NCBI GenBank assembly: GCA_020635715.1
Contig: JACJZG010000014.1
Location: 41,860-105,859, forward strand
DNA length: 64,000 nucleotides
Reading direction: 5' to 3'
Source of the DNA: Flavobacteriales bacterium
Lineage (GTDB): Bacteria > Bacteroidota > Bacteroidia > Flavobacteriales_F > PHOS-HE28
Each line of letters begins with the position of its first letter. The first letter of the stretch is position 1. The position numbers were made by a program, and so were the translations under genes. The notes below the pieces were generated by a model. It was not told the DNA's origin. It worked only from the letters and a program-made list of their open reading frames with translations, and made no database searches. Positions 16,437-25,224 of the stretch are shown here, piece after piece.

Positions 16437-17611
16437 TGTATCCAACGATCTACCACGCGCTCCTGGACCTCACCGGCCTGGACCTGCCATTCCTCCGATT
16501 CCTCAACAGCTTCGGCTTCTTCGTGGCGCTGGCCTTCGTCTTCGCGAGCTGGACGCTGGGCCTGGAGCTTCGGCGGAAGGAAGGCCTCGGCCTCTTGCAG
16601 CCGGTCACACGCAAGGTCACCGTCGGGCTGCAGGCGACCCCTGGCGAACTGATCTGGAGCGGCCTGCTCGGCTTCCTGCTCGGCTGGAAAGGGCTCCACC
16701 TCGTCCTCCACTTCGCCGAGTCCACTGCGGATCCCCAGGGCTTCCTGTTGAGCAGCAAAGGCAACTTCATCGGTGGCGTGTTGGTGGGTTGTTTCCTAGC
16801 CTGGCGCACCTGGCGAGAGAAGCAGAAGACCCGGCTCGCCGAACCGAGGACGGAGGAACTGCGCATGCTGCCGCACGACCACGCCGGCAACATCACCATG
16901 GTGGCCGCGCTCTGGGGGCTCATTGGCGCAAAGGCCTTCCACTGGCTGGAGAACCCCGACGAATTCCTCTCCTTCATCAAGGACCCGGGTGGTGACGGGG
17001 TGTTCAGTGGCCTCACGATGTACGGCGGCCTCATCGTCGCCGGCTTCATGGTGATCCGCTACTTCCGGAACAACGGCATCCCGGTCTGGGAAGGGGCGGA
17101 CAGCGCTGCTCCCGGTGTGATGCTCGCCTACGGTGTGGGCCGCATCGGATGCCAGGTGAGCGGCGATGGCGATTGGGGCATCGTGAACAATGCGCCAGCA
17201 CCGGGCTGGATCCCGGACTGGCTCTGGAGCTACACCTACCCCAACAACGTGAACGGCGTGGGCATCCCCTACACCGGCACGCCCTGCTTCGAAGGCTATT
17301 GCACCGTGCTTCCCGAGCCGGTATTCCCCACACCGATCTACGAATCCATCGTGTGCATCGGGTTCTTCTTCCTGCTGTGGGCCTTGCGGAAGCGGATCAC
17401 GACGCCGGGCATCATCTTCTTCACCTTCCTCCTGCTCAACGGGATCGAGCGCTTCTTCATCGAGAAGATCCGCGTGAACGTGGCCTTCGCCGGAAGCTGG
17501 ACCCAGGCGGAGGTGATCTCGCTCGGCCTTGTGATCGTGGGTATCGCGGGCATCATCTGGCTGCGGCGGAAGGACCATTCACCAGCGATCGACGCCACGC
17601 CGGACAACTGA
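16436..17611 (+). CDS. lgt: Prolipoprotein diacylglyceryl transferase
   Basis: 391 aa, about seven membrane segments. The Lgt signature appears as YGVGRIGCQVSGDGDWG (where E. coli has GRIGNFINGE), and the preceding MYGGLIVAGF matches the conserved YGGL region. The C-terminal end ERFFIEKIRVN is also typical. It transfers diacylglycerol from phosphatidylglycerol to the lipobox cysteine of prolipoproteins in the inner membrane. It is longer than the ~290 aa E. coli enzyme, with an insertion around residues 80-150. It is translationally coupled to mtaB. Confidence 0.93.
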   Translation: MYPTIYHALLDLTGLDLPFLRFLNSFGFFVALAFVFASWTLGLELRRKEGLGLLQPVTRKVTVGLQATPGELIWSGLLGFLLGWKGLHLVLHFAESTADPQGFLLSSKGNFIGGVLVGCFLAWRTWREKQKTRLAEPRTEELRMLPHDHAGNITMVAALWGLIGAKAFHWLENPDEFLSFIKDPGGDGVFSGLTMYGGLIVAGFMVIRYFRNNGIPVWEGADSAAPGVMLAYGVGRIGCQVSGDGDWGIVNNAPAPGWIPDWLWSYTYPNNVNGVGIPYTGTPCFEGYCTVLPEPVFPTPIYESIVCIGFFFLLWALRKRITTPGIIFFTFLLLNGIERFFIEKIRVNVAFAGSWTQAEVISLGLVIVGIAGIIWLRRKDHSPAIDATPDN

Positions 17612-17621
17612 CAACTGCTCC

Positions 17622-18419
17622 ATGGAACTCAAGAAACTCACCGAACAGGTCGAAGCCATCTGCGTGGAGGTCGCCGGCTTCATCCGCAGCGAAGCGGGCA
17701 AGCTCACCGCCGCCGGCATCACCGAGAAGAGCGCCAACAACCTCGTGACCCACGTGGACCATACCGCAGAGGATCGCTTGGTGGAAGCCTTGGAGAAGAT
17801 CCTGCCCCAGGCCGGTTTCATCGCCGAGGAAGGAAGCGGCGAGCGCGGTGAGGGCCTCAACTGGATCATCGACCCGCTGGACGGCACCACCAACTTCGTG
17901 CACGGCATCCCCTGCTATTGCATCAGCATCGCCCTGGTGGACGGCACCGAACCCGTGCTGGGTGTGGTGCATGAGGTGACGCGGGATGAGCGCTTCACCG
18001 CCTGGAAAGGAGGCGGCGCCTACCTCAACGGCAAGCGCATCCAGGTATCGCCGCGCAAGGAATTGGTGGAGAGCCTGCTGGCCACGGGATTCCCCTACGA
18101 CGACTTCGGCTACGAGACCGAGTACATGGACCTGCTCCGCGAGCTGATGCACCGCACCCGCGGGATCCGCCGCTTGGGCAGCGCCGCCGCCGACCTGGCC
18201 TATGTGGCCTGTGGACGCTTCGAGGCCTTCTACGAGTACGGATTGAACAGCTGGGACGTGGCGGCCGGCGTGCTCTTGGTGCGCGAGGCGGGTGGACGGG
18301 TCAGTGGTTTCGCACCCAGCAAGGACCCGCTCTTCGACGAGGAGATCGTGGCCAGCAACCGGGCGGTGCACGACGAGCTGTTGGAGGTGATCGAGCGCAA
18401 CTGGCAGCGGCAGGATTGA
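17622..18419 (+). CDS. Inositol monophosphatase family protein
   Basis: 265 aa, full length. The metal-binding motifs are intact: AEEGSGERGEG, WIIDPLDGTTNFVHG (~82-96) and the C-terminal NSWDVAAGVLLVREAGG (~205-221). The family dephosphorylates myo-inositol-1-phosphate and related sugar phosphates with Mg2+; bacterial SuhB types also affect transcription. It starts 10 bases after lgt, so it is likely the third gene of the mtaB-lgt operon. Confidence 0.93.
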   Translation: MELKKLTEQVEAICVEVAGFIRSEAGKLTAAGITEKSANNLVTHVDHTAEDRLVEALEKILPQAGFIAEEGSGERGEGLNWIIDPLDGTTNFVHGIPCYCISIALVDGTEPVLGVVHEVTRDERFTAWKGGGAYLNGKRIQVSPRKELVESLLATGFPYDDFGYETEYMDLLRELMHRTRGIRRLGSAAADLAYVACGRFEAFYEYGLNSWDVAAGVLLVREAGGRVSGFAPSKDPLFDEEIVASNRAVHDELLEVIERNWQRQD

Positions 18420-18503
18420 GCGATCTCCCCAGCGCCTTGTGAAAGGAACCATGAACGGCTCCAGAACGTACAACGCGCTTCACCGGACCTTTGTCCGGGC
18501 CCG

Positions 18504-19619
18504 ATGACCAAGGAACTGATCCGTCCGCTCACCGCCCTGCGGTTCTATGCGGCCTTCGTGGTGTTCTCGTTGCACGCCAGCATGCTGCCCGGCCTGGAAT
18601 GGCTGGGACATCCGCATGCCGAGCTGCAGGGGCGCGTCGGTGTATCGGTCTTCTTCGTGCTCAGCGGGTTCATCATGACCTACGTGTACTATGGCGAGGA
18701 CACGTGGAAGCCCACACACGCCAACGCCGGACGCTTCCTCATCGCCCGGGTGACGCGCATCTTCCCGCTGCACTTGCTCACCCTGGTGATCTGCCTGCCG
18801 CTCGGCCTGAACAGCACCACGGCACCGGTGGATCCGGCGAACCTGCCCTACCACCTCATCCTCGTGCAGGAATGGAGCCCGTTCGGCTTCTTTGGCCAGG
18901 GTCCGAACAAGGTATCCTGGACCTTGAGCGTGGAGATGTTCTTCTACGTGATCACGCCGCTGCTCTTCGCCGGCATGTTGAAGGCGGGCCGGCGCAAGGC
19001 GCTCTTCCTCGCGATCCTCTTCCTGGTGCTCGCCGGACTCACGATCGGCTTCTTCACCACGCACAATGATCCCGACGCCATCCTGAAGGTGGAGCGCGCA
19101 CCCTTCCGCGTGACGGACTACGTGCTCGGCATCCTGGCCTTCCTCCTCTTTCAACGTGCGAAGACCTACGATGACTGGTGGAAACGCGCGATGCTGCCCA
19201 TGGGCATCCTCTGGTTCTGCGGCATGATGGCCTGGCAATACCACTACGACGAGCAGGGCGGCAACAACCTGTGGATGCTGCCCGGCAGCGTGATGGTGGT
19301 GCTGGGCACCGCCTACCGCCGCGACTCGAAGAGCTGGTTCCTGGCCAGCGATCGCATGGTCTTCCTCGGCGAGGCGAGCTTCACCTTCTACATGGTGCAC
19401 GAGCTCATCCTGCGCTACAGCCGCCAGATCTTGTTGAAGCTCGACTTCGCCCTGCCGGTCTGGCTCTACATCCCCTGGTTCGTCGCGGTCTTCGTGGCCA
19501 TCCAGTTCGTGGCCAACCAGGTGCACCTGCGTTTCGAGGCACCGGCGAACACCAAGGGCCGCAAGTGGCTCACGAAGGTGTTCGGGTTGGAGAAGAAGAA
19601 GGAGACCGTGGCGGCTTAG
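18504..19619 (+). CDS. Acyltransferase 3 family membrane protein (OafA/YrhL-like)
   Basis: 371 aa, around ten membrane segments. N-terminal LTALRFYAAFVVFSLHAS contains the conserved R and H of acyltransferase 3 proteins; GVSVFFVLSGFIMTYVY and the later FLGEASFTFYMVHELIL are typical. Such enzymes O-acetylate or O-acylate surface polysaccharides or lipid A sugars at the inner membrane. A GACCTTTG element precedes the ATG. Its TAG stop overlaps the stop of the convergent symporter gene (19616-19619). Confidence 0.92.
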   Translation: MTKELIRPLTALRFYAAFVVFSLHASMLPGLEWLGHPHAELQGRVGVSVFFVLSGFIMTYVYYGEDTWKPTHANAGRFLIARVTRIFPLHLLTLVICLPLGLNSTTAPVDPANLPYHLILVQEWSPFGFFGQGPNKVSWTLSVEMFFYVITPLLFAGMLKAGRRKALFLAILFLVLAGLTIGFFTTHNDPDAILKVERAPFRVTDYVLGILAFLLFQRAKTYDDWWKRAMLPMGILWFCGMMAWQYHYDEQGGNNLWMLPGSVMVVLGTAYRRDSKSWFLASDRMVFLGEASFTFYMVHELILRYSRQILLKLDFALPVWLYIPWFVAVFVAIQFVANQVHLRFEAPANTKGRKWLTKVFGLEKKKETVAA

Positions 19620-21073
19620 TCGCGGTCCGGCGAAGTGGTGCGTTGCCCGATAAGGCGCAATCCCACCATGGTCAACCCCGCTACCACGAGCAGCACCTCG
19701 AAGCCCATCTTATAGCCGAAGAGCAGGGTCTCCGAGTTGGCGCGCAGGAAGTAGGTGATGATCGGTGCGGCGATGCACACCACCGGCACCCACCGCTCCT
19801 GTGGCTTCCCTTTGAAGAAGAGGCCATAGGCGAACAAGCCGAGCAAAGGTCCATACGTGAAGCCGGCGATATCGAAGAGCGTCTTGATAACGCTCGGAGT
19901 GGCCAGCCAATGGAAGTAGAGGATGAAGCCCATGAAGAGCGCGGCCATACCGAGATGCACCCGCTGCCGCACCCGCTTCTGCTTCGCTTCGTCCCAACCG
20001 CGGTCGCGGATCCCGATGAGGTCGATGCACGTGCTGGCCGTCAGCGCGGTCAAGGCTCCATCCGCACTGGGAAAGAGCGCACTGATGAGGCCGATGATGA
20101 AGAAGAGCCCCAGCCAGACCGGGAAGTGCTGCAGGGCAAGTGTCGGGAAGACATCATCCGGACGTTCGGGAAGCGCGATGCCCACCTTACCCGCGTAGAG
20201 GTAGAGCAGCGCGCCGAGCAACAGGAACAACAGGTTGGCGCCGAGCAGGATCACGCTGAAGACACGCATGTTCTTCCTGCTGCCCTCCACCGTGGCCACG
20301 CTCAGGTTCTTCTGCATCATCTCCTGGTCCAGCCCGGTCATGGCGATGGTGATGAACATGCCGGCGAGGATCTGCTTGAGCAGGAAGGTATCGCTGCGCC
20401 AGTTGAGGTCGAGCACGCGGGCCATGCCGCTATCGGCGAGCATCGATCGCCAGTCCGTCATCTCGTCGCTGTTCACGACGTAGAGGATGGTCCCGATCAG
20501 CGCACCGAGCATGAAGAGCGTCTGCAAAGTGTCCGTCCACACGATGGTCTTCACGCCGCCCTTCAAGGTGTAGCCCACGATCATCAGCATCACGAGCAAG
20601 GCGGTCAGCTCGAAGGGCACGCCCATGGCATCGAGCACGAAGTGCTGGATCACGTTGAGCACCACGAAGATCCGGATGGTGGCACCGGCGAGCCGGGACA
20701 GAATGAAGAAGGAGGCTCCGGTGCGGTAGCTCGTCATGCCGAAGCGCTCGCGCAGGTAGCCGTAGATGCTCGTAAGCCCCAACCGGTAGTAGAGCGGCAG
20801 CAGCACACCGGCCACGATCCAATAGCCGATGGCGAAGCCGAGGACGAGCTGGAAGTAGGTCCAAGCGTTGCCCGCCACCTGACCCGGCACGCTGATGAAG
20901 GTGACGCCGCTAAGGCTGGTCCCGATCATGCCGAAGGCCACCACCCACCAGAGGCTCTTGCGCTCGCCGCTGTAGAAGGCGTGCTCCCCCGCCCCCCGGC
21001 TCGTCCACCACGCGATGCCCAGCAGCAGCAGGAAGTAGCCGAAGACGATGGAGAGCAGTAGCGTGGGGCTCAT
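19616..21073 (-). CDS. Sodium:solute symporter family transporter
   Basis: 485 aa from the ATG giving MSPTLLLSIVFGYFLLLLGI; the longer frame upstream of this is not hydrophobic and is rejected. About 13 membrane segments with SSS-family marks: GAGEHAFYSGERKSLWWVVAFGMIG early, SLSGVTFISVPG (first helical break), and ALFPSADGALTALTAS later. It moves a small solute (sugar, amino acid, nucleoside or sialic acid) with sodium; the substrate cannot be told from the sequence. Confidence 0.93.
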   Translation of the reverse strand: MSPTLLLSIVFGYFLLLLGIAWWTSRGAGEHAFYSGERKSLWWVVAFGMIGTSLSGVTFISVPGQVAGNAWTYFQLVLGFAIGYWIVAGVLLPLYYRLGLTSIYGYLRERFGMTSYRTGASFFILSRLAGATIRIFVVLNVIQHFVLDAMGVPFELTALLVMLMIVGYTLKGGVKTIVWTDTLQTLFMLGALIGTILYVVNSDEMTDWRSMLADSGMARVLDLNWRSDTFLLKQILAGMFITIAMTGLDQEMMQKNLSVATVEGSRKNMRVFSVILLGANLLFLLLGALLYLYAGKVGIALPERPDDVFPTLALQHFPVWLGLFFIIGLISALFPSADGALTALTASTCIDLIGIRDRGWDEAKQKRVRQRVHLGMAALFMGFILYFHWLATPSVIKTLFDIAGFTYGPLLGLFAYGLFFKGKPQERWVPVVCIAAPIITYFLRANSETLLFGYKMGFEVLLVVAGLTMVGLRLIGQRTTSPDRD

Positions 21074-21177
21074 GGTGCGAAGGAAGGGGAGATGATGGTC
21101 GCTCCGAGATCGTGGCCGTGGAGTTCTCCGTTGGTGGTTGTCAGTTGCGGGTCTCCGACAACTAACAGCCTCTGCCT

Positions 21178-21185
21178 TTCCTTTG
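21178..21185 (+). promoter_or_regulatory. -7-like element for recR
   Basis: TTCCTTTG ends 6 bases before the ATG at 21192. The identical octamer and spacing occur before lolD at 55931. Confidence 0.5.
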
Positions 21186-21191
21186 CGCCCC

Positions 21192-21812
21192 ATGTCCCTC
21201 TCCTCCGCCCTGCTTGAAGCGGCCGTGGACCAACTGGCCACCCTGCCCGGCATCGGTCGTCGCACGGCCATGCGCCTCGCGCTCGATCTCTTGCGCCGCG
21301 AGCCGCAGGAGGTGACCCGCTTCAGCGAGGCCATCCGCCGCATGCGGGAGGAGGTGCGCTTCTGCGAGGTCTGCTGCAACATCAGCGACGAGCCGCGCTG
21401 CGCCATCTGCCGCGACCCGAACCGCGACGGGGCCACGATCTGCGTGGTGGAGGACATCCGCGATGTGATCGCCATCGAGAACACCCGGCAATACAAGGGG
21501 CGTTACCACGTTCTGGGTGGCGTGATCAGCCCCATGGATGGCATCGGCCCGGAGGACCTCAACACGCGGCAACTGATGGAACGTGTCCAGGACGGCACGG
21601 TGCGCGAGGTGATCCTGGCCCTGGGCACCACCCTGGAAGGCGATACCACGGGCTTCTACCTGAACCGCAAGCTGAACGAGCGCGGTGTGGCCGTGACCAT
21701 GCTGGCGCGGGGCATCAGCGTGGGCGGCGAACTGAGCACCACCGACGAACTCACCCTCGGCCGCAGCATCGCTGACCGGAAACCGTACGACCAGGGGACC
21801 AGACGAGGATGA
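21192..21812 (+). CDS. recR: Recombination mediator RecR
   Basis: 206 aa, normal length. Helix-hairpin-helix LATLPGIGRRTAMRLALDLL, a four-cysteine zinc site CEVCCNISDEPRCAIC (~57-72), a Toprim domain starting TICVVEDIRDVIAIENT, and C-terminal LARGISVGGELSTTDELTL. RecR with RecO loads RecA on single-stranded gaps. The start is fixed by the N-terminal match and a TTCCTTTG element 6 bases upstream. Confidence 0.96.
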   Translation: MSLSSALLEAAVDQLATLPGIGRRTAMRLALDLLRREPQEVTRFSEAIRRMREEVRFCEVCCNISDEPRCAICRDPNRDGATICVVEDIRDVIAIENTRQYKGRYHVLGGVISPMDGIGPEDLNTRQLMERVQDGTVREVILALGTTLEGDTTGFYLNRKLNERGVAVTMLARGISVGGELSTTDELTLGRSIADRKPYDQGTRRG

Positions 21813-21830
21813 CATCCCGCCCGCGGGATG
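21813..21830. other. Perfect stem-loop in recR-glycosyltransferase spacer
   Basis: CATCCCGC (21813-21820), CC, GCGGGATG (21823-21830): an 8-base perfect inverted repeat starting right after the recR stop and 13 bases before the next ATG. There is no T-tract, so it is more likely an mRNA structure than an intrinsic terminator. Confidence 0.5.
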
Positions 21831-21843
21831 GGCCTATGCGCAC

Positions 21844-23769
21844 ATGAAACTATCCGTCATCATCGTCAACTACAACGTCCGGGCCTACCTGGAACAGTGC
21901 CTGCGCACGGTGTTCGAGGCGATGAAGGGCATCGATGGCGAGGTGTACGTGGTGGACAACCTGAGCACCGACGGGAGCGTGGAGATGGTGCGTGAGAAGT
22001 TCCCGGACGTGGTCCTCATCGCCAACACCGAGAATGTGGGCTTCAGCCGGGCGAACAACCAGGCGATCCGGTTGAGCAAGGCGGAGTACGTGCTGCTCCT
22101 CAACCCGGACACGGTGGTCGGTGAGGACGTCTTCCGCAAGGTGATCGCCTTCATGGATGCGCATCCGAAGGCCGGCGGTCTTGGCGTGAAGATGATCGAT
22201 GGCACCGGCACCTTCCTCCCCGAGAGCAAGCGAGGCCTCCCCACCCCTGCCGTCGCCTTCTACAAGATCATCGGCCTCACGCGGCTATTCCCGCACAGCG
22301 AGACTTTCGGCCGCTACCACCTGGGCCACCTGCCGGAGGATGGGACCGCACCCATCGAGATCCTCTCGGGCGCCTGCATGTTCCTGCGGAAGGAGACCCT
22401 GGACAAGGTGGGCCTGCTGGACGAGAGCTTCTTCATGTACGGCGAGGACATCGACCTGAGCTACCGCATCACGCTCGGGGGCTACGAGAACTGGTACTTC
22501 CCGGAAGCGCGTATCATCCACTACAAGGGGGAGAGCACGAAGAAGAGCAGCGTGAACTACGTGTTCGTGTTCTACAACGCCATGGCCATCTTCGCCCAGA
22601 AGCACTTCACGCGGCGGCGGACGGACATCTTCAGCCTGCTCATCAACGGCAGCATCTACCTGAGCGCGGCGGGCGCTATCATCACGCGTTTCCTGAAGCG
22701 GGCCCTGCTGCCCATGCTGGACCTGGTGCTGATGTTCGGCCTGGCCTGGAGCTTCTCGAAGTGGATCGGCAACGGGGTCGGGGCACGCGGTCCGCTGGGC
22801 CTTGGCATCGTTGTGGCCACCATGGTGGTGCTGATGGCGCTCACCGGAGCGTACGACCGCCCTGTGCGCCTGTTGAACGTGGCCAAGGGATTGGTCCTGT
22901 GGCTGCTCTTCTTCACCGTGCGCCGCGCCGTGGCCGGCATGCCCGGCGCCTGGCAGGTGGACCTCGGCGCCGTCCTCTTCCTTTCCCTGGCCCCGTTGAC
23001 GGCGCGCATCGTCATGCACCTCCTGCGCTTCAAGGGCTACAGCCTGCGCAACCTGGACCTCAAGCGCGTGCTGGCCATCGGTGGTCCGGAGGAGACGGGA
23101 CACGCACTGGCCTTGCTCTGGCAGACGCACTTCGGACTGGGACGCCAGCGGCAGATGAGCTTGGAGGAGAGTGATGCGCCCGATGCCTCCGACGGGATCC
23201 GTAAGCGCATCCGCAAGAACGACATCGACGAAGTGGTCTTCTGCGCCCATGACCTCCGCTGGGCCAGGATCATCGAACTCATCGAACAGTTGCGTTCCAC
23301 CAAGGTCATCTTCAAGATCGCGCAGCCGGGAAGGGAGTTCATCATCGGCCCCAACAGCATCGAGAGCCTCAACGACCTCTTCATCATGGGGCGGTACGCC
23401 GTGAACAGTTCAGCCGGCAGGCGGCGGAAGCGACTGCTGGACCTTGGTCTGGTGCTCGCATTCACCCTTACCATGCCGCTGGTACTGCTGGTGGTGGCGG
23501 ACCGTCGGGGCTTCCTGCGGAACTGGTGGGCCGTGCTGCGGCGCCGAAAGAGCTGGGTGGGCTATGGTCCCGGCATGGAAAGCCCCTTGAAGCTGCCTTC
23601 CATCCGCTCCGGGATCCTGGACCCGACCGGCGGCGCAGGACCGCAGGACCCCCTGACGCTGCACCGCACCAACATCACCTACGCCAAGGATTACAAGGTA
23701 TGGACGGACCTGCGCGCCGTCTGGAGCGGGCTGTCACGGTTGGGTGCGCACCCACGGGTACACCCGTAG
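21844..23769 (+). CDS. Family 2 glycosyltransferase with reduced sugar-transferase-like tail
   Basis: 641 aa. Residues 1-~250 are a GT2 glycosyltransferase: LSVIIVNYNV, VDNLSTDGSVEMV, NVGFSRANNQAI, LLLNPDTVVG, SGACMFLRKE and YGEDIDLSYR. Residues ~270-400 hold about five membrane segments. Residues ~405-520 look like the Rossmann 'CoA-binding-like' region of polyprenyl glycosylphosphotransferases, and ~524-575 (RKRLLDLGLVLAFTLTMP, then RRRKSWVGYG) resemble the helix and WVGY end of such enzymes, but the catalytic middle seen in the gene at 46130 is absent. It probably builds a surface polysaccharide. Confidence 0.85.
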   Translation: MKLSVIIVNYNVRAYLEQCLRTVFEAMKGIDGEVYVVDNLSTDGSVEMVREKFPDVVLIANTENVGFSRANNQAIRLSKAEYVLLLNPDTVVGEDVFRKVIAFMDAHPKAGGLGVKMIDGTGTFLPESKRGLPTPAVAFYKIIGLTRLFPHSETFGRYHLGHLPEDGTAPIEILSGACMFLRKETLDKVGLLDESFFMYGEDIDLSYRITLGGYENWYFPEARIIHYKGESTKKSSVNYVFVFYNAMAIFAQKHFTRRRTDIFSLLINGSIYLSAAGAIITRFLKRALLPMLDLVLMFGLAWSFSKWIGNGVGARGPLGLGIVVATMVVLMALTGAYDRPVRLLNVAKGLVLWLLFFTVRRAVAGMPGAWQVDLGAVLFLSLAPLTARIVMHLLRFKGYSLRNLDLKRVLAIGGPEETGHALALLWQTHFGLGRQRQMSLEESDAPDASDGIRKRIRKNDIDEVVFCAHDLRWARIIELIEQLRSTKVIFKIAQPGREFIIGPNSIESLNDLFIMGRYAVNSSAGRRRKRLLDLGLVLAFTLTMPLVLLVVADRRGFLRNWWAVLRRRKSWVGYGPGMESPLKLPSIRSGILDPTGGAGPQDPLTLHRTNITYAKDYKVWTDLRAVWSGLSRLGAHPRVHP

Positions 23770-23780
23770 ACGTGTGTGGC

Positions 23781-23788
23781 TACCTTTG
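23781..23788 (+). promoter_or_regulatory. -7 element (TACCTTTG) for E2 acyltransferase gene
   Basis: Exact TAnnTTTG match, 28 bases before the ATG at 23817, just after the glycosyltransferase stop. Confidence 0.6.
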
Positions 23789-23816
23789 GCCACCGCCCTT
23801 GGGCGAAGACCGTACC

Positions 23817-25166
23817 ATGTCCCAGATCGATATCCTGCTGCCCAAGATGGGCGAGAGCGTGGCGGAGGCCACCATCATCAAATGGCTGAAGAACGAAGGG
23901 GACCGGGTGGAGGCCGATGAGCCCATCGTGGAGATCGCCACGGACAAGGTGGACAGCGAGGTGCCCGCGCCAGAGGCAGGCATCCTGTTGAAACGCCTGG
24001 TGAACGACGGTGATGTGGTGAAGGTGGGCCAGGCGATCGCGCAGATCGGATCCAGCGCGGGCGGCGCTTCCAGCACCCCGGCCGCGGCCACCAACGGCAC
24101 GCCGAAGGCAGATCCAGCGCCGACCCCGGCATCGCCCCCTGCACCGGCAACCGCTCCGGCCCCTGCGGCAGGCGGTCCGGTCGCACGCACCGGCCCCAGC
24201 GGCAAGTTCTACTCCCCGCTGGTGCGCAATATCGCAGAGAACGAAGGGGTCAGCCTGGCTGAACTGGAATCCATCGCGGGGTCCGGGCAAGGCGGTCGCG
24301 TGACCAAGAAGGACCTGCTGGACTACCTCCCGAACCGGGGTGCACAAGCTGCGGGGAGCGCAACGCCCCCGGCCGCCGTACCTGCCCCAGCGTCTGCCGC
24401 GGCCCCCGCGCCTGCCATGAAGGCCGAACCGCAGGCCCCGAAGGTGCTTCCCGCCCAGGGCGACGAACTGATCGAGATGGACCGCATGCGCAAGCTGATC
24501 GCGGACCACATGGTGATGAGCAAACGCACCAGCCCACACGTCACCAGCTTCGTGGAAGCCGATGTGACCAACCTGGTCCGCTGGCGGGAAAAGGTCAAGA
24601 AGGCCTTCGAACAACGCGAGGGCGAGAAGATCACGGTGACCCCCATCTTCATCATGGCCATCGTGCAGGCCATCAAAGAGATGCCGATGGTGAACGTGCA
24701 GGTGGACGGATACACCATCATCAAGAAGAAGGACATCAACATCGGCATGGCGGCCGCTCTCCCGAGCGGCAACCTGATCGTGCCGGTGATCAAACAGGCT
24801 GATCAGCTCAACCTGGTGGGCCTCACGAAGAAGGTGAACGACCTGGCGGCCAGGGCGCGCGCCGGCAAATTGCAACCCGATGAGATCCAGGGGGGCACCT
24901 ACACCGTGACCAACGTGGGCACCTTCGGGAACGTGCTGGGCACACCGGTGATCAACCAGCCACAGGTGGCGATCATGGCCACCGGTGCCATCCGCAAGAA
25001 GCCGGCGGTGATCGAGACGCCCGAGGGTGATATGATCGCCGTGCGGCACATGATGTTCCTGAGCCACAGTTACGACCACCGCGTGGTGGACGGCGCGCTG
25101 GGCGGACGCTTCGTGCGGCGCGTGGCGGATATCCTCGAGAATTGGTCGATCGACCAGGCCTTCTGA
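23817..25166 (+). CDS. Dihydrolipoamide acyltransferase (2-oxoacid dehydrogenase E2)
   Basis: 449 aa. Lipoyl domain 1-~78 with the lipoylated Lys44 in EIATDKVDSEV; an Ala/Pro-rich linker; a peripheral subunit-binding domain ~125-165 (SPLVRNIAENEGVSLAEL...GSGQGGRVTKKDLLDYL); a second Ala/Pro linker; catalytic domain from ~215 with YDHRVVDGALGG (His421, Asp425). It is the core of a pyruvate, 2-oxoglutarate or branched-chain dehydrogenase; the single lipoyl domain and lack of neighbouring E1 genes leave the substrate open. The start follows the lipoyl domain; upstream frame extension overlaps the previous gene and is rejected. Confidence 0.94.
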   Translation: MSQIDILLPKMGESVAEATIIKWLKNEGDRVEADEPIVEIATDKVDSEVPAPEAGILLKRLVNDGDVVKVGQAIAQIGSSAGGASSTPAAATNGTPKADPAPTPASPPAPATAPAPAAGGPVARTGPSGKFYSPLVRNIAENEGVSLAELESIAGSGQGGRVTKKDLLDYLPNRGAQAAGSATPPAAVPAPASAAAPAPAMKAEPQAPKVLPAQGDELIEMDRMRKLIADHMVMSKRTSPHVTSFVEADVTNLVRWREKVKKAFEQREGEKITVTPIFIMAIVQAIKEMPMVNVQVDGYTIIKKKDINIGMAAALPSGNLIVPVIKQADQLNLVGLTKKVNDLAARARAGKLQPDEIQGGTYTVTNVGTFGNVLGTPVINQPQVAIMATGAIRKKPAVIETPEGDMIAVRHMMFLSHSYDHRVVDGALGGRFVRRVADILENWSIDQAF

Positions 25167-25224
25167 TGATGGCCCTCAGGTTCCGGAAAATCCTACATTT
25201 AGCGGCTCTACCCGCCCAGAACGA

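Noticed and set aside
19178..21061. Long plus-strand frame across the acyltransferase and symporter genes
   Set aside because: Spans two genes in another frame and strand with no start context and no domain.
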